Assembly: GCA_963813345.1 (NCBI GenBank)
Contig: CAWEYR010000029.1
Coordinates: 58,979-122,978, forward strand
Length of the DNA stretch: 64,000 bases
Direction of reading: 5' to 3'
Source of the DNA: CAWDDA01 sp963813345
Lineage (GTDB): Bacteria; Acidobacteriota; Blastocatellia; RBC074
How positions within the stretch are numbered: position 1 is the first letter of the stretch; every line of letters starts with the position of its first letter. The notes under the pieces were generated by a model. It saw only the letters and a program-made list of their open reading frames with translations. It was not told the DNA's origin and searched no databases. A program made the translations under genes and the position numbers. Below, in pieces: positions 10,071-20,078 of this stretch.

Positions 10071-12674
10071 CTATTCGTATCTCAGCGCGACCATCGGGTC
10101 GACCCTCGTCGCGCGGCGCGCGGGGATCCAGCAGGCAACCAGCGCTACGAGCGTCAGCAACAATGCGATCACACCATAAGTCACGGATCGCTTGTCTTCA
10201 CGCCATAAAGCATGCTCGACAGGTTCATCTTGCTTTCGAGATACCTTATCAGTCCGTACGCTCCGGCAAGACCCACTATCACGCCGAGCACGGCGAGAGT
10301 CATCCCCTGTCTCAGAATCATCTTCATCACTCGCCCGTGACTGGCACCCAGAGCCTTTCGAATCCCGATCTCGTTCGTCCTTTGCGCCACAGCGTAGGCC
10401 ATCACGCCGTACAATCCGATGGCTGCGAGCACTTGCGCGAGGAGTCCGAACAGAGTCAACAACCTCGCGAAGAGCCGCTCCATCCGCAGCGTCTCGTCGA
10501 TCTGTTCGACCTGCGTCTTGACATTGTTGAGTGGGAGAACTGGATCCACCTCGCGCACCGCCTGACGGACACCCGCTATCGCGTCATTCGGATCGCCCGT
10601 TGTCCGTAGCTCAAAAGTTGCCCCGCTCATCGAGCGCAATTCCTGTCGCCACGGTATATAGACGGTCGGCGGGATTTCATCGCGTTGCCGCGTGTACTTT
10701 GAGTCCCGGGCGAGTCCGACGATCTCAAGCTCGTCAGGCTTCGTAGAATCGAAAGTAAAACGTTTACCGATCGGGTCCTCGTTGGGAAAATACTTTCTGA
10801 CAAACGTCTGATTGACGACTACTATCTTCGGTGAACTTTCGTTGTCAGAGGCATTCATGGTGCGCCCGCCAATCAGCGGAATCTCCATCGCCTCGAGAAA
10901 ATTCTCACGCACCCGGTGAATGTACCCTTCGCCGCTCTGTCTGATCCGCCCTTCCGCGTCGGGCGCAGCGGTCAATGCGCTTCGAAGAAAGACATTGCGT
11001 GAACTCGCTCCCCCGTAAGCAGGGTATCGCGCGAGAAGGTCACCGATCGCAGACCCGGGACGGCTTCGAGTCGTTCGCAAAGCTGCTGGTAGAGCTGCGT
11101 CAGCCGCGCATCCTTGTACCCGATCAATCCAGGTTCAATGCCAAAGAGAAGCAGGTTGCGCGTGTTGAAGCCTGGGTCGACACGCTGCAAATTGATCAGC
11201 GTCCTCAGGAACAATCCTGCACCAACCAGCAACAACAGCGACAATGCGACCTGTGCCACAACCAGCGACCGGCTCAAGACCGAACGATAAGCCGCACTCG
11301 AATTGCGAGCGCTTTCCTTGAGGGTGGGCGTCAGATCGATCTTCGTCGCGCGCCAGGCAGGAACGAGACCAAATACAATGCCCGTCAGCAATGACAATCC
11401 AAATGTGAAGCCGAGAACGCGCAAATCAAGCTCGGGTTCGAAAGCGCGCATACCTCGCCCACCCCAGTCGGCGACGGCCAACAATCCGTTCTTGATCCAG
11501 AACGCGAACACCAGACCGAGCACTCCACCCACAGTCGCAAGCAGCACACTCTCGGTGAGCAGTTGCCGCATCAACCGCCAGCGGCTAGCGCCCATAGCCA
11601 GCCTTACGCCAATCTCCTTCTGTCTCGCAGTTGCGCGAACAAGCAGCAGGTTTGCCACATTCGCGCATGCGATCAGCAGCACGAGAGCCACAACCCCCAG
11701 TAAAAGGAAGAGAGGACGAGAATAGTACTCGCGTGTATTCATTTCGCCCTGGCCACCGGCGACAATCGCACAGACGCGGATAGTCTTTGGCCTCGAGTGC
11801 CAGGATCGGGTTTCGGCCCTGCGCCTGCGCGAGCGATTGTCGTGCCGAGCGGTGCTCAACGACGGACTGCTGAAAAATGCTTTCGAGCTGGCTCTGCGCC
11901 TGTTCTGCGGTTGCGCCAGGCGTCAGCCTGCCCATCACCCTCAACCACCAGACTCCGGCGCCAAACATTCGCGAGCGCTCGGGATCGACATGGAGTGGAG
12001 GCTCCCACGCGATCGGAATCGAGACGTCCTGTGTAGACCCGACCTGCATCGTCCCTTCAAAACCCGGCGGCGTCACACCGACCACGGTAAACGCAACATT
12101 GTTGAGATTGATCTGTTTCCCGACGACTGACGCGTCGCCACTGAACCGCTCGCTGCCAGTATCGATGGCTGAGCACCGCAACAGGCGTAGCCGCTGCCTT
12201 GTCGTCATCTTCAATGATTGTGCGACCGATGAGTGCCTGCACGCCCAGACCAGCATAGTAGTTGCCAGACACGGCCTGTCCGGTGGCGACGTCAGCCTGA
12301 CCGTCAGCACTCACGTTCAGCGATACCATGCCAAAGGCGAAAACGTCTGTGAGCGCGCCCGTCTGCTGCCTGAATCGCGTGAAGCTCTGATATGGAAACG
12401 ACGTCATGACCCGCCGTCCCGTCACCGGATCGGTATTCGAGTTTCCGGTATAACTGCCAGCGCTGAATTCGCGTGCTGAGCTGGATTTGAAGAGCACGAG
12501 CCTGTCTGGCTCCTTGACCGGCAGCATTCTCAGAAGCATTGCATCCACGATGCTGAAGAGTGCAGTGTTGGCTCCGATGCCTAAGGCGAGCGATACAACA
12601 GCAATCGCCGTGATGGCCTTGTTCTTGAGGAGCATTCGCACGGCGTAGCGCAAGTCTTGCAACAGTGTTTGCAT
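10071..12674 (-). CDS. ADOP-type (MacB/FtsX) ABC transporter permease (frameshifted)
   Basis: Large permease of about 868 codons. It starts MQTLLQDLRYAVRMLLKNK with a GGAGAG site before ATG 12674. It has the usual order: TM1, MacB periplasmic domain (VVGVTPPGFEG, WWLRVMGRL), three TM segments with LIACANVANLLLVRATARQKEIG, a second periplasmic domain (IVVVNQTFVRKYFP), and a final FtsX block (GLYGVMAYAVAQRTNEIGIRKALGAS). It ends ARRATRVDPMVALRYE at 10071. Frame breaks lie near 12160, 11800, 11010 and 10190. These permeases of Acidobacteriota usually lack an adjacent ATPase, and none is seen here. The substrate is unknown. Confidence 0.85.
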
Positions 12675-12802
12675 AATCTCTCCGGATCAATCGATTTGAC
12701 GGTGCACTTGAAATTGCAAGCAAAGCATGAGATTTCTTCTTGTTCATCCATACGCCCTATACGTTGGAAAGCTCAAATCGTTCTCACTCGTTTGGAGGTT
12801 CT

Positions 12803-14143
12803 ATGTCGACAAGAAAATCACGGCGGGCATTTCTTGAAGAGGCGGGCAAGGGTGTCGCCGCGGTTGCTGCTCTTGCTCCATTGGCTTCGTCAGCCGCTGC
12901 TCAGAGCAATCGCAAGTACGTGTTTGCGCCCGGCCGCGTGATTGGGGCCAATGATCGCATCAGCGTGGGCTTTGTTGGTTGCGGTGGCCGAATGGGCTCG
13001 CATATCCGCTATCTTGCGAATCGTGCGAAGGAGAAGGGTGATGTCCAACTCGTAGCCGTCAATGATATCTACGACAAGCGCAAGCAGCAGGCGCGCCAAT
13101 CGGCGGGCGTTGACGAGAAGTCGGTCTATCACGATTACCGTGAGCTCTGCTCGCGCGCGGATATTGATGTAGTTGTCATCGCTTCACCTGATCACTGGCA
13201 TCACCTGCATACGATGGCGGCTCTCAAGAATGGCAAGGATGTTTATCTCGAGAAGCCGATGACCTATACGATCGAGGAGGCGAAGGAGATTGCTGAAGTC
13301 GTCGCCGCAAGCAAGCGAATCGTGCAGGTTGGCAGTCAGTACACCTCAATGGATCATTTCCATAAGGCAAAACAGGCGATCAAGGATGGACTGATCGGGC
13401 AGGTAGTCTGGGCATCGGGCGGCTTTGGACGGAATCGAAACAAGAGAGGTGAGTGGAACTACGCCATCGATCCCGAAGCCAACGAAAAGAACCTGGACTG
13501 GAAGGCCTTTCTCGGGCCGGCACCGAAGCGTCCATACGATGCCGAGAGGTATTTCAGATGGCGCAAATACTGGGACTACTCCGGAGGAATTGCGACAGAT
13601 CTGTTCTACCACACAATGTCACCGCTTCTGATGACGATCGGACCTGAGTTTCCGGTGCGAGCTACAGCATCTGGCGGTATCTATAAGCAGAAGGACCGTG
13701 AAGTCCCGGATACATTCTTCACCAATGTTGACTACCCGAGTTTTACGATTCAGCTTGCGTGCTCAGTCGCCTCCGGTGTCGGCGCTCCTCTCGTAATTCA
13801 CGGAAGCGAGGGAACGATTCATATAGCTGAAGACAGCGAGAATCTGAGCAACAAATCAATCAAGCTGGTGCCGGATCGGGAGTTTGCCGAGGACTTCAAG
13901 AAGAAGACCGGAGAAGAGAAGCTCGAGATTCCTGTGCAAACATCGGAACGCGGATCGCACCCGCACATGGAGAACTTCCTCGACTCCGTGAGAAGCCGCA
14001 AGGATCCAAATCTTCCGGCGGATCTCGGCTACAAGGCGATGGTCGCGATTCGTATGGGCGTCGATGCCTACCGTCAGGGCGACACATTATTCTTTGACGC
14101 TAAGCGCGAACGCGCCACAGCGCGTGCCGTCGCGAAGGCATAA
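12803..14143 (+). CDS. Tat-exported Gfo/Idh/MocA-family oxidoreductase
   Basis: NAD(P)-dependent sugar oxidoreductase family, 446 residues. Start ATG 12803 is set by a GGAGG site 5 bases upstream. The N-terminus STRKSRRAFLEEAGKG with the following AVAALAPLA is a twin-arginine signal, so the protein is folded in the cytoplasm and exported. The nucleotide fold shows VGFVGCGGRMGSH (about residues 51-63), and the family signature EKPMTYT follows the HWHH segment. The C-terminal half has the DFSESY-like alpha/beta fold typical of the secreted acidobacterial members. It leads the sugar-catabolism genes downstream and could oxidise a carbohydrate in the periplasm. The frame is intact. Confidence 0.88.
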   Translation: MSTRKSRRAFLEEAGKGVAAVAALAPLASSAAAQSNRKYVFAPGRVIGANDRISVGFVGCGGRMGSHIRYLANRAKEKGDVQLVAVNDIYDKRKQQARQSAGVDEKSVYHDYRELCSRADIDVVVIASPDHWHHLHTMAALKNGKDVYLEKPMTYTIEEAKEIAEVVAASKRIVQVGSQYTSMDHFHKAKQAIKDGLIGQVVWASGGFGRNRNKRGEWNYAIDPEANEKNLDWKAFLGPAPKRPYDAERYFRWRKYWDYSGGIATDLFYHTMSPLLMTIGPEFPVRATASGGIYKQKDREVPDTFFTNVDYPSFTIQLACSVASGVGAPLVIHGSEGTIHIAEDSENLSNKSIKLVPDREFAEDFKKKTGEEKLEIPVQTSERGSHPHMENFLDSVRSRKDPNLPADLGYKAMVAIRMGVDAYRQGDTLFFDAKRERATARAVAKA

Positions 14144-14144
14144 C

Positions 14145-14240
14145 CACGGAATACACGGAACAAGACATGGAAAGAACACGGAAGGACTTTAATTTTTTTC
14201 GTGTATTTCCTGTCTTGTCTCCGTGTGTTCCGTGGTTATT
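14145..14240. repeat. inverted repeat between two sugar genes
   Basis: AACCACGGAATACACGGAA (left) pairs with TTCCGTGGTTAT and GTGTATTTCC (right) around a T-rich centre (CTTTAATTTTTTTCG). It may act as a terminator or attenuator between the Gfo/Idh/MocA gene and the decarboxylase. It is a long arm-type repeat of the same general plan as the other palindromes here. Confidence 0.65.
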
Positions 14241-14250
14241 CTTGATTCAA

Positions 14251-14932
14251 TTGAAACCAATCGTTCAGATATCGCTAGACCTGATAGATATTAAAGAAGC
14301 GGTAGATACGGCTCGCATAGCCATCGACGCGGGCGTTGACTGGCTTGAAGCGGGAACACCTTTGCTGCTGGCAGAAGGGTCTGAACGCCGTGCGCGTACT
14401 TCGCTCTGAATTTCCGGATCATCCGATCGTCGCCGATCTGAAGACGATGGACGGCGGATACCTGGAAGCAGAGATGATGGCCAGGGCGGGCGCCACTCAC
14501 GTCGTCGTCATGGCACGAGCTCATGAGGAGACTATCAAATGTGTTGTCAAAGCCGGCCGTGATTGCGGTATCAAGGTGATGGGTGACGATCTGGCGTGCG
14601 ATGACAAGGTGGCTGCGTGCCAGAGAATGGAAGAGCTCGGAGTCGATTTCATAGTGCATCACACGGGCTTTGACGAACGCAACGGAATCGCGGCGGCAAC
14701 TGGACGTCGAGTGAGCCCTATCGATGATCTCGATGAGATCGTCAAGGCAGTCACGATTCCGGTTCAGGCGGTTGGCGGGTTGACGATCGAAGAAGCGATT
14801 GAAATGCCTAAGCGCGGCGCACCGCTCGTGGTGATTGGCGCACCGCTTGCCATCGACGCGGGTTCCTTCAACGTAGCGACCGGCGATCTCAAGGGGCTTC
14901 TTCAGGAAATTACGCGGAGGATACGCGCTTGA
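14251..14932 (+). CDS. UlaD/HPS-like (OMP decarboxylase superfamily) sugar-phosphate lyase, frameshifted
   Basis: Member of the orotidine-5-phosphate decarboxylase superfamily, closest by motif to 3-keto-L-gulonate-6-phosphate decarboxylase and hexulose-6-phosphate synthase. Visible active-site motifs are VQISLDL, VDWLEAGTP, ADLKTMDGG (Asp-x-Lys-x-x-Asp, metal and proton transfer) and the later HH of IVHHTGFDE. The likely start is TTG 14251 (LKPIVQISLDL), because anything further upstream lies in the palindrome. One extra base near 14381 (GAAGGGTCTGAAC) separates the frames. It ends 4 bases inside the next gene. Whether it makes or breaks C-C bonds is not decided by sequence alone; the TIM-barrel epimerase nearby favours the UlaD-type reaction. 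Confidence 0.8.
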
Positions 14933-15987
14933 CTGCGACGATGCCTGCTCTTGTGCACTATGCTCTTCGCCCGGGCGCGGTGGAGTTGCGAGAGTTACCC
15001 CTTCCCGACATCAGTCCTGGTCCGGGTGATGACGATGTGCTGCTTGCTGTTGGTGCCGTTAGCGTCTGCGGGAGCGACATCCATCAGTATCACAATACTC
15101 AAAGCTGGCCCGTCAACACTCCGGTCGTTCTCGGACATGAATTCTGCGGCACAGTAGCGAAAACTGGCCGCAATGTGCGTGACTTCAAGGATGGCGATCG
15201 TGTTGTATCAGAGACTGCAGCGTCGATCTGCGGCGCATGCCTCTATTGCCGGGCCGGCGAGTACAATCTTTGTCCGAAACGAAAAGGATTCGGGTATGGG
15301 ATCGATGGCGCGATGGCCGGTTATGTGCTCGTTCCGGCGCGCTGTCTTCACCATATTCCCGATGACCTCGACTTTTCGCGCGCTGCACTGACCGAGCCTT
15401 GCTGCGTGGCCTACAATTCAGTTGCCGTCAACAGTCGCCTGCGGCCCGGTGACACTGTGGTTGTCCTGGGGCCTGGTCCGATCGGGCTGCTTTGCGCTCA
15501 GATGGCGCGGCTCAATGGAAGCGGGACGCTGATCGTCGCAGGCATGCGTCAGGATGCGCTTCGGCTCGAAGCGGCACGCGCGCTTGGTGCCACGCATGCG
15601 ATTGCCGTGGAAGAGACTAACCTGGGCGAACTGCTGAGGAGCGTCGGGGACGGTCTTGGAGCCGACCTTGTGATCGATGCCAGCGGTTCATCGCCTGCGC
15701 TCAAGACTGCGCTCGAGATTGTGCGACCAGGCGGTCAGATTACAAAGGTTGGCTGGGGGCCGCGACCGATAGATTTCTCGCTCGATCCGCTAGTGCAAAA
15801 GGCGATAACTCTGCAGGGCTCTTTCAGCCACACCTTTCGTCACTGGGAAAAGGTAGTTGGCATGCTGACATCGCGACAGATTGACCTCGAACCCGTGATT
15901 TCGCGTGTCTCACCATTGCCCGACTGGAATGAATCCTTTGAGGGGATGCACACGGGCGCCCTCGTGAAAGCTGTTCTGAGTCCTTAG
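14929..15987 (+). CDS. zinc-binding alcohol/polyol dehydrogenase (MDR family)
   Basis: Medium-chain dehydrogenase of 352 residues, sorbitol/threonine dehydrogenase-like. It oxidises a polyol or sugar with NAD(P). Catalytic-zinc residues appear in SVCGSDIHQYH and LGHEFCG; the structural-zinc lobe is CGACLYCRAGEYNLC. The nucleotide motif is VVLGPGPIGLL (about residues 179-189). Start TTG 14929 overlaps the stop of the decarboxylase gene and has GGAGG 8 bases upstream. ATG 14941 is an alternative but is too far from that site. It is the second gene of a tight operon with the epimerase and SDR. Confidence 0.88.
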   Translation: MTATMPALVHYALRPGAVELRELPLPDISPGPGDDDVLLAVGAVSVCGSDIHQYHNTQSWPVNTPVVLGHEFCGTVAKTGRNVRDFKDGDRVVSETAASICGACLYCRAGEYNLCPKRKGFGYGIDGAMAGYVLVPARCLHHIPDDLDFSRAALTEPCCVAYNSVAVNSRLRPGDTVVVLGPGPIGLLCAQMARLNGSGTLIVAGMRQDALRLEAARALGATHAIAVEETNLGELLRSVGDGLGADLVIDASGSSPALKTALEIVRPGGQITKVGWGPRPIDFSLDPLVQKAITLQGSFSHTFRHWEKVVGMLTSRQIDLEPVISRVSPLPDWNESFEGMHTGALVKAVLSP

Positions 15988-15989
15988 AT

Positions 15990-16892
15990 ATGCCGAAATT
16001 GAGTGTTTTTCCAAAGTGCTTCATGGATGACCTGTGCGTCACGAAATCGATGACGCTTTTTGACTGGATCGATCTTGCGGCTACCCTGGATGTTGATGGC
16101 GTCGAAATGTACCCGGGGTTTTTCGAGAGCTTCGACGGAGACTATCTCGACCGCGTGGCTAAACACCTTCGTGACCGCGGGCTTGAAGCGCCGATGATGT
16201 GTGCTTCACCTGACTTCACACAGACAGATGAGCAGGTTCGGCGCGCGGAGATTGAGAAAGAGAAAGAGATCATCGATGTGACGTCGCGGCTTGGCGGCAG
16301 GTTCTGTCGTGTCCTCTCCGGACAACGGCGTGAGGAAGTCAGTCGAGAGGATGGAGTAAGGTGGACCGTCGAATGCATCAACGCGGTGCTTGACTATGCT
16401 GGCGAGCGTTCGATTACGTTATCGATGGAGAATCATTACAAGGACGGATACTGGAAATATCCGGAGTTTGCACAGAAGCTCGACGTGTTTCTCGAGATCG
16501 TCAATCGGATCGATTCGCCGCATTTCGGTGTGAACTACGATCCCTCGAATGCGATTGTGGCCGGGGAAGACCCGTTTGTAGTTCTCGACGCGGTCAAGAA
16601 CCGCGTTGTTTCGATGCATGCCTCTGACAGGTACCTTGTCTCCGGGACGCTTGATGATCTCAAGACTCAGGATGGGACGATCGGGTATTCGAAGAATTTA
16701 CGGCACGGCGTAATTGGACAGGGGCTCAATGATTACGATCGCATTTTCTCAACGTTGCGCGAAGCAGGGTTTGATGGTTGGATCTCAATAGAGGACGGCG
16801 AGAACGGCATGGAAGAACTGAAACAATCAGTTCATTTCCTGCGAGAGAAGATAAAGACTCACTGGGAGAACGACCATGGGACGGCTCGATGA
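15990..16892 (+). CDS. TIM-barrel sugar phosphate isomerase/epimerase
   Basis: Xylose-isomerase-like (AP endonuclease 2 fold) protein of 300 residues. Metal-ligand segments are visible: GVEMYPGFFE, TLSMENHYKD (Glu), FGVNYDPSNA (Asp), VVSMHASDR (His) and WISIEDGENG (Glu). Such enzymes interconvert ketoses or their phosphates at C3 or C1-C2. It starts 2 bases after the dehydrogenase stop and overlaps the following SDR by 17 bases. Together with the UlaD-like gene it resembles the UlaD/UlaE pairing of ascorbate or ketogulonate breakdown; that parallel is inference. Confidence 0.82.
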   Translation: MPKLSVFPKCFMDDLCVTKSMTLFDWIDLAATLDVDGVEMYPGFFESFDGDYLDRVAKHLRDRGLEAPMMCASPDFTQTDEQVRRAEIEKEKEIIDVTSRLGGRFCRVLSGQRREEVSREDGVRWTVECINAVLDYAGERSITLSMENHYKDGYWKYPEFAQKLDVFLEIVNRIDSPHFGVNYDPSNAIVAGEDPFVVLDAVKNRVVSMHASDRYLVSGTLDDLKTQDGTIGYSKNLRHGVIGQGLNDYDRIFSTLREAGFDGWISIEDGENGMEELKQSVHFLREKIKTHWENDHGTAR

Positions 16893-17652
16893 TCGCATAG
16901 CGGTAGTCAGCGGCTCGGGTACCGGCATCGGTGAGGGAATCGCGCGGTGCTTTGCTGAGGAAGGTGCACGAGTCGTCATTTCTGATAGAAGTGGTGCCGG
17001 GGTCAAAGTGGCGGAGAACCTCAAGGAAACGGGCCACGATGCCCTGTACATCAAAGCGGACATAGCCGAGGAGAAAGACTGTCGCGAGTTGGTTGACAAG
17101 TCAGTCGAACACTTCGGGCGAATTGATGTTCTCGTGAATACTGTAGGTTTGAGCCAGCGCGGTACGATCGAGAATACGGATGTCGATGAATGGGACCTCG
17201 TATTTCGTGTCAACGTCCGAGGGGCGTTTATCAGCTCGCAGCAGGCAGTGCGGTATATGAAGGAGCGGCAGCGAGGTTCGATTATCAACGTCGGGTCGGT
17301 GAATGCCTACATCGGCGAGCCGAAGCTGTTGGCTTACTCAGCAGCGAAAGGCGCCTTGATGACCTTCACCAAAAACGCGGCCAGTTATCTGAACCGGTAC
17401 CGCATCCGGATGAACGTACTCAATGTCGGCTGGACTCTGACGCCGAACGAGAACCGGGTCAAGATGGAAGAAGAAGGAAAGGGAGCGGACTGGATTAAGG
17501 AAGCAGAGAAGACAAGGCCCTGGGGAAGATTGCTCCTTCCGAAAGATATCGGCGCGGCGGCGTTGTACTTTGCGAGCGATGAAAGCGAGTGCATTACCGG
17601 ATCGGTCCTCGATTTGGAACAGTATCCTGTCGGGGCTCCTCCTGCCTTGTAA
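16876..17652 (+). CDS. SDR-family NAD(P) oxidoreductase
   Basis: Classical short-chain dehydrogenase of 258 residues. Cofactor motif SGSGTGIGEG (about 11-20), catalytic Ser in INVGSVNAY and YSAAK (Tyr-x-x-x-Lys). The usual NNAG is NTVG here. It is the last gene of the sugar operon and overlaps the epimerase by 17 bases, with GGGAGA ahead of ATG 16876. The substrate is probably an intermediate of the same pathway. Confidence 0.87.
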   Translation: MGRLDDRIAVVSGSGTGIGEGIARCFAEEGARVVISDRSGAGVKVAENLKETGHDALYIKADIAEEKDCRELVDKSVEHFGRIDVLVNTVGLSQRGTIENTDVDEWDLVFRVNVRGAFISSQQAVRYMKERQRGSIINVGSVNAYIGEPKLLAYSAAKGALMTFTKNAASYLNRYRIRMNVLNVGWTLTPNENRVKMEEEGKGADWIKEAEKTRPWGRLLLPKDIGAAALYFASDESECITGSVLDLEQYPVGAPPAL

Positions 17653-17803
17653 ACTAATAAAACCGACCAAATCGTGTAGTGAACTACACCGAATAACGCC
17701 TCCGAGCGCCCGCTTCGGAAGCTAAATCCTTTAGAATCAGCACAACAGATAGGTTCCTCGGCTGGTACGCGAGTTGATCTAAGAGTACGGCAAAGGGGGA
17801 GCT

Positions 17804-18316
17804 ATGCTCAAAAAAGAACTACTGCAACTGAAAATCAGAAATGTCGTGGGAACAGCGCTGGTTGCCGGCGTTTTGCTGGTAATGGCCTCTCCTTCGGCAA
17901 TGGCCCAGGGACGGCGAGGTGAGCGGTGTGATCGCAACAGCGGGTCCTTATCAAGAGTGGATTATGGCTCGAGATACGACAGCCGTTACGACAACTCGCA
18001 ATACTACAACGATCGCTATAACAACGTTCCGTATTACAGCAACAATAGACAGAACGGGCAGAACGCCCTTAACCGACGATACGGGAATGGCGGGTACTAC
18101 AACGACCGCTACTACAACGATGGCTATTACGAGAACGAGAATACGACCGGGAAAGCGCTCAAGCGGGTCGGCATTGGAGCCGCGATAGGCGCCGGAGCTG
18201 GCGTACTTCTCGGTGGAAAGACAGGAGCAATCGTTGGCGCGGGCGCGGGCGGGCTCGGCGGCTATATCTACCACCGCGGCAAAGTAAACGGCCAGCAGAG
18301 CCGGTATCCATACTAA
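17804..18316 (+). CDS. exported Tyr/Asn-rich protein with Gly-zipper
   Basis: Small secreted protein of 170 residues with a GGGGGAG site just before ATG 17804. It has a signal peptide ending SAMAQG. The middle (about 50-110) is low-complexity and rich in Tyr, Asn, Asp and Arg, with repeats of YYNDRYYN type. The C-terminus (about 118-155) is a glycine zipper, VGIGAAIGAGAGVLLGG then AIVGAGAGGLGGY, likely forming a membrane-spanning or oligomerising hairpin. Similar YMGG/Gly-zipper proteins associate with the envelope. The function is unknown. Confidence 0.75.
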   Translation: MLKKELLQLKIRNVVGTALVAGVLLVMASPSAMAQGRRGERCDRNSGSLSRVDYGSRYDSRYDNSQYYNDRYNNVPYYSNNRQNGQNALNRRYGNGGYYNDRYYNDGYYENENTTGKALKRVGIGAAIGAGAGVLLGGKTGAIVGAGAGGLGGYIYHRGKVNGQQSRYPY

Positions 18317-18319
18317 AAG

Positions 18320-18455
18320 AGAGGGGTCAGGGGTCGGGGGTCGGGGTACGGAGTTCAAGCTTTAGCTTGCTCTTAGCCACGCTAGCGTGCAAAGCAGCAA
18401 GCTAAAGCTTGAACTCCGTGCCCTGACCCCTGACCCCTGACCCCTGACCCCTTCC
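18320..18455. repeat. nested palindrome: REP pair inside GGGGTCA-type heptamer arms
   Basis: Cores CAAGCTTTAGCTTG (18356-18369) and CAAGCTAAAGCTTG (18398-18411) are inverted around 28 bases. The spacer itself contains the palindrome CACGCTAGCGTG. Outer arms are GGGGTCAGGGGTCGGGG (from 18322) and at least four ACCCCTG heptamers (to 18452). It separates the Gly-zipper gene from the decayed M1 peptidase. Confidence 0.85.
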
Positions 18456-18460
18456 CTTCC

Positions 18461-19720
18461 TTGAACCGTCTCCCCGACGGCATGTATAATGCCCGTCACC
18501 TCAACAAGCTGACAGCTGTTGCCGAGCTTGCCTTCAAGGCGCTCGAGGACGGAGATCGTATTGTCAGTTTCGTTGCTGCCGAATCTTCGTGTCTCGAAGG
18601 GTCTTCGGGCGGGCAGGAAATCGACTTCATACAGGAGAGACGACAGGATGACGGCTCATTTCATGTTGTCCTGCCCGAAGCCACAAAGAAGGGATCGCAG
18701 TACAAACTGACCATCGAGTATCAGGGTGACAACGTTCTCGAGGATGAGGGCGGAGGAAACTTCTCGGTAGGCGCAAGGACAAGCTGGTATCCAAGCGTCA
18801 ATGCTTTTACCGACCGTGCAACTTTCGATTTGACGTTCAAGGTATCGAACAGTTTTGTACTCGTGAGTGTTGGCAAACTCGCGAAAGAGTCAAAGGAAGG
18901 CGACCTTGCGGTCTCGCAATGGGTGTCGGATGTTCCACTGGCTGTAGCCGGTTTCAACTATGGCAAGTTCAAGCGAAAGGACGTGACGGACGAGACGACG
19001 AAGTATCTGATTGAAGGATATGCCACTCAGAGCTTCCAGCTTACCTGCGCGGAGCGGCTGCGAACGGAGGATGTCACCGGCGCGACTATCGACAACGGGC
19101 TGGTCGAAGCTCAGAACTCGATGAGGGTTTCACTCACTGGTTCGGTCCGGCACCTTACGGGAGGATCGCGATTACTCAGCAGCCGCAGATGAACTTCGGG
19201 CAGCATGGCCAAGCCTGGTCTATCTTCCGATCATCGTTCTCGATCGACGCAGCGCTGGCAGATGTTCGGAATGAACAAAGGTCTCACAGATTTATCAGGA
19301 AGTTACATCGCACGAAGTAGCACACCAGCGGCGGGGACACATCGTCGGCGGTCGTCATTCATGATCAGTGGCTCTCGGAAGGGTTCGCGGATTCCAGCGA
19401 GTCTTACCTGCAGGCAACCAATCCGAATCCGGACCGTTATCTGAAATCTGGGAGCAGCAGCGCAAATCGATCTCGATAAGAACCAGTACGGCCAGCGCCC
19501 GAATGATGTGGGACCAATGTGGATGGGTCTGAGACTGAATACATCGAGGTCTCCCGGAGCCTACAACGCCTGGTTTATCCAAAGGGCAGCTACATCTTCA
19601 GATGCGCGTTGGAGAGTACGACCGAAGACGGGTGATCAGCGTTATCGCGATGATGAAGGAGTCAGACTCATTTCAACAAGAACGCATCGACCGAAGGTTT
19701 CCAGAGCAAACAGGTGATCA
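18461..19720 (+). pseudogene. remnant of an M1-like metallopeptidase
   Basis: The text matches the acidobacterial M1 (gluzincin) aminopeptidase type: SQYKLTIEYQGDNVLED, VGARTSWYP, DVPLAVAGFNYG and VEAQNSMR. In other frames follow the zinc motif SHEVAHQ (HExxH, near 19310) and WLSEGFADFSESYLQAT, which supplies the third ligand. At least five frame changes are needed. The N-terminal signal and first domain are missing: the frame begins right after a nested palindrome. The C-terminal region stops at the start of the cupin gene, after TEGFQ-like text. Being cut at both ends points to true decay rather than sequencing error alone. Confidence 0.75.
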
Positions 19721-20071
19721 ATGAAACATTACCGTCTGAGCAGCATTCCGGAAGAATGGGTAACCGATAAATTCGGTCGCCGATTCTTCACCGGGAAGAA
19801 CATCACGTTCGCCTTTCTCACGCTCAAAGAGGGTTGTGTCATTCCTGAGCACTCCCATGAAAGTGAACAGTTCAGCTATATCGCGACTGGCGAGTTGCAG
19901 TTTGTGATTGGCGGCAAAGAGGTGGCTGTGAAGGCAGGCGAAATGGTCGAGATCCCTGCATGGGTACCGCATTCGGCCACCGCTGTCGTAGATTCGACTG
20001 GCATTGATTGCTTCAGTCCAGTGCGGCTCGACTGGGAAGATGGCAGCGACGATTATTTGCGACGAGGGTGA
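19721..20071 (+). CDS. small cupin-domain protein
   Basis: Single-domain cupin of 116 residues. Motif 1 is EHSHESEQFSYIATGELQFVIGG (His, His, Glu) and motif 2 is EIPAWVPHSATA (His), so a metal site is complete. Such proteins bind small metabolites or act as simple isomerases or dioxygenases; the substrate is unknown. AGGTGAT lies just upstream of ATG 19721. It sits between the M1 remnant and a heptamer palindrome, with no evident partner. Confidence 0.8.
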   Translation: MKHYRLSSIPEEWVTDKFGRRFFTGKNITFAFLTLKEGCVIPEHSHESEQFSYIATGELQFVIGGKEVAVKAGEMVEIPAWVPHSATAVVDSTGIDCFSPVRLDWEDGSDDYLRRG

Positions 20072-20078
20072 GAAGGGG

